DNA from: an uncultured Oscillospiraceae bacterium | GTDB taxonomy: Bacteria; Bacillota; Clostridia; Oscillospirales; Oscillospiraceae | Direction of reading: 5' to 3' | Assembly: GCA_947627285.1 (NCBI GenBank) | Contig: CANQVL010000023.1 | Coordinates: forward strand, 1-40,916 | Length of the DNA: 40,916 nt | Shown: in pieces, positions 39,873 through 40,916 of the stretch | Numbering within the stretch: the stretch's first letter is position 1 | Layout of the letters: the number at the start of each line of letters is the position of its first letter | The notes under the pieces: generated by a model | Told to the model about the DNA's origin: nothing | What the model saw: the letters and a program-made list of their open reading frames with translations, nothing else | Databases searched by the model: none | Made by a program: the position numbers and the translations under genes

Positions 39873-40916
39873 TCACGGCTCGTTGACTATACCCGTGAAC
39901 ACCGGCAGGCCGTTTTGGAGGACGGCGAAGAGGAAGGGGCGGTCGAAGGTGAGGGTGATCTTTTCTGTATCGGCGGGGGGCGCGGCGCCGTCGCCCAGAT
40001 AGATAAACGTATACGCCGCGCCTTCGCCGCCATCCTCGTCCACCTTCACCCTGGCGCCGTGGAGGGCGCCGGAGAGGTAGAGCTCCGCAGGGGTCCCGTC
40101 CTTGCGCACGGCGTTCAGGGGGGAGAAATCGGCGGCGTCCATGTCAAAGGCGTCGGTGATACCGAGATCCTTCAGCGCGTCGTTCAAAAGCCCCGCGCTT
40201 CGTACATCGAAGCGCGGGAGGGTCAGCGCGATCTCATACTCCCCGGACCTGTCGTATTCACGCTCCCCGCACAGCATCGCCAGGGCCTGGGGGTCATTGA
40301 GGAGCTCCTCAGGCGTCACGCCCTCGTCGGGGAGCATGAGGAGCAGCCGGCAGTTTTCAAAGCTCTTGATGACAGCCCCGTACATGTCTCCCCAGTAGTA
40401 GAGACCGTCGTAGGTCTGGTGCATGAAGTCCGCCTCGGTGTCGCCGCCGGGGGCGTGGAACATCGCCTTTTCCGTGAGGGACCTGTCAAAGGACCACGCG
40501 TCCTTGAAATACACCGTGGACACCAGGGCCATGGAGGTGTCCGACGTCAGCCTGAGGCTCCCCGTCTCCTCCTTGAGCATATCCCCGGTGTGGGCGTCGA
40601 TCCAGCTGTGAAGTGCCTCGTCAAGCTCCGCGCTGCCCATCTTCCCCGAGAAGACCGAGGCGTAGTAGTCCTCCGAGAGGGTATCGAGGACGCCCCGGTC
40701 GAACGTCATCCCCTCACGCAGCCACACAGAGGTGGCAAGCTCCATTTCGGACACCCCGTCGTTGACATAGAGGGCGTTCCAGGCCCGCTTCGTAAGCGCC
40801 CGGACCTCCTCCACGCTGTCCATCCCCAAAAGCTCCAGGAGCTGCTGACGCGTCCCGCCGCCCGCGGTCTCCGTCAGCATGGCAAGGCCGATATACACGT
40901 CCATGGGCGAGCATAC
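39873..40916 (-). CDS. Serpin-family protease inhibitor (N-terminus beyond the window)
   Basis: The frame is open to the window edge; about 347 residues remain and the family N-terminus is missing. CSPMDVYIGLAMLTETAGGG (first residues) matches the serpin helix-B region, and the C-terminal signature FDRPFLFAVLQNGLPVFTGI is clear, with VDEDGGEGAAYTF as the reactive-loop hinge and APP after it. By spacing against alpha-1-antitrypsin, the P1-P1' pair would be Gly-Ala. Serpins trap serine proteases by loop insertion. They are rare in bacteria and occur in some gut Firmicutes. The hinge carries bulky Tyr/Phe at positions that are usually small, so inhibition is uncertain. A signal peptide cannot be judged. 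Confidence 0.92.
   Translation of the reverse strand, partial: VCSPMDVYIGLAMLTETAGGGTRQQLLELLGMDSVEEVRALTKRAWNALYVNDGVSEMELATSVWLREGMTFDRGVLDTLSEDYYASVFSGKMGSAELDEALHSWIDAHTGDMLKEETGSLRLTSDTSMALVSTVYFKDAWSFDRSLTEKAMFHAPGGDTEADFMHQTYDGLYYWGDMYGAVIKSFENCRLLLMLPDEGVTPEELLNDPQALAMLCGEREYDRSGEYEIALTLPRFDVRSAGLLNDALKDLGITDAFDMDAADFSPLNAVRKDGTPAELYLSGALHGARVKVDEDGGEGAAYTFIYLGDGAAPPADTEKITLTFDRPFLFAVLQNGLPVFTGIVNEP

Noticed and set aside
1-40916. tRNA or rRNA genes
   Set aside because: No cloverleaf with the conserved T-loop and CCA-proximal pattern, and no rRNA-like stretch, was recognised by eye in the intergenic regions.

Overview
The window reads as chromosome from a GC-rich anaerobic Clostridia, probably an Oscillospirales/Oscillospiraceae-type gut bacterium. 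The pointers are a clostridial-order Rnf complex (C-D-G-E-A-B), HemZ, a bifunctional RelA/SpoT enzyme, an ANTAR regulator beside glnA/gltBD, an Amt-PII fusion and a bacterial serpin. The taxonomic call is an inference; there is no rRNA in the window. Start codons are often TTG or GTG, and Shine-Dalgarno sites are clear.

Layout. (1) 1-1812, plus strand: the C-terminal part of a flotillin-like protein, a hairpin-rich intergenic element, and a SAM methyltransferase with its own promoter. (2) 1796-2917: a small regulatory island with a hypothetical 96-aa gene, two tandem XRE-type repressors (minus) and a divergent 71-aa gene (plus) behind a perfect-consensus promoter. (3) 2970-14261, minus strand: a translation/cell-wall block. 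In transcription order it holds a U32 peptidase-family protein, maf, mreC, mreD and mrdA (cell elongation), then minD from its own promoter, methylglyoxal synthase, hisS, a membrane-anchored unknown and aspS. (4) 14488-22601, plus strand: recJ and the RelA/SpoT homologue, a 666-bp intergenic region packed with hairpin repeats, then dtd, an MBL hydrolase, hemZ and a uridine-kinase-like gene, the last three overlapping by or abutting within a few bases. (5) 22930-27904: the complete six-gene rnf operon for ferredoxin:NAD+ coupled ion pumping, then dapF and a DUF4258/YgiT toxin-antitoxin-like pair. (6) 29546-39683: a nitrogen-assimilation cluster of glnA (two tandem promoters and a leader terminator), an ANTAR-domain regulator, gltB, gltD and an Amt-PII fusion. 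glnA makes glutamine, gltBD turns it into glutamate, Amt imports ammonium and the fused PII domain senses nitrogen/energy state. The ANTAR protein probably controls the leader hairpins by antitermination. (7) 39873-end, minus strand: a serpin truncated by the window edge.

The most unusual signal is not a gene. It is a family of intergenic multi-hairpin elements (about 709-883, 18449-18714 and a divergent one at 37702-37857, plus an inverted partial unit at 18841-18960). The linkers and loops are conserved, but the stems have been replaced by different, still perfectly complementary sequences. This is strong evidence that structure rather than sequence is being kept. A second signal is a near-identical hairpin/terminator (AAAGAGCGAYGGTGCTTTT) in front of both glnA and the Amt-PII gene, on either side of the ANTAR regulator gene.
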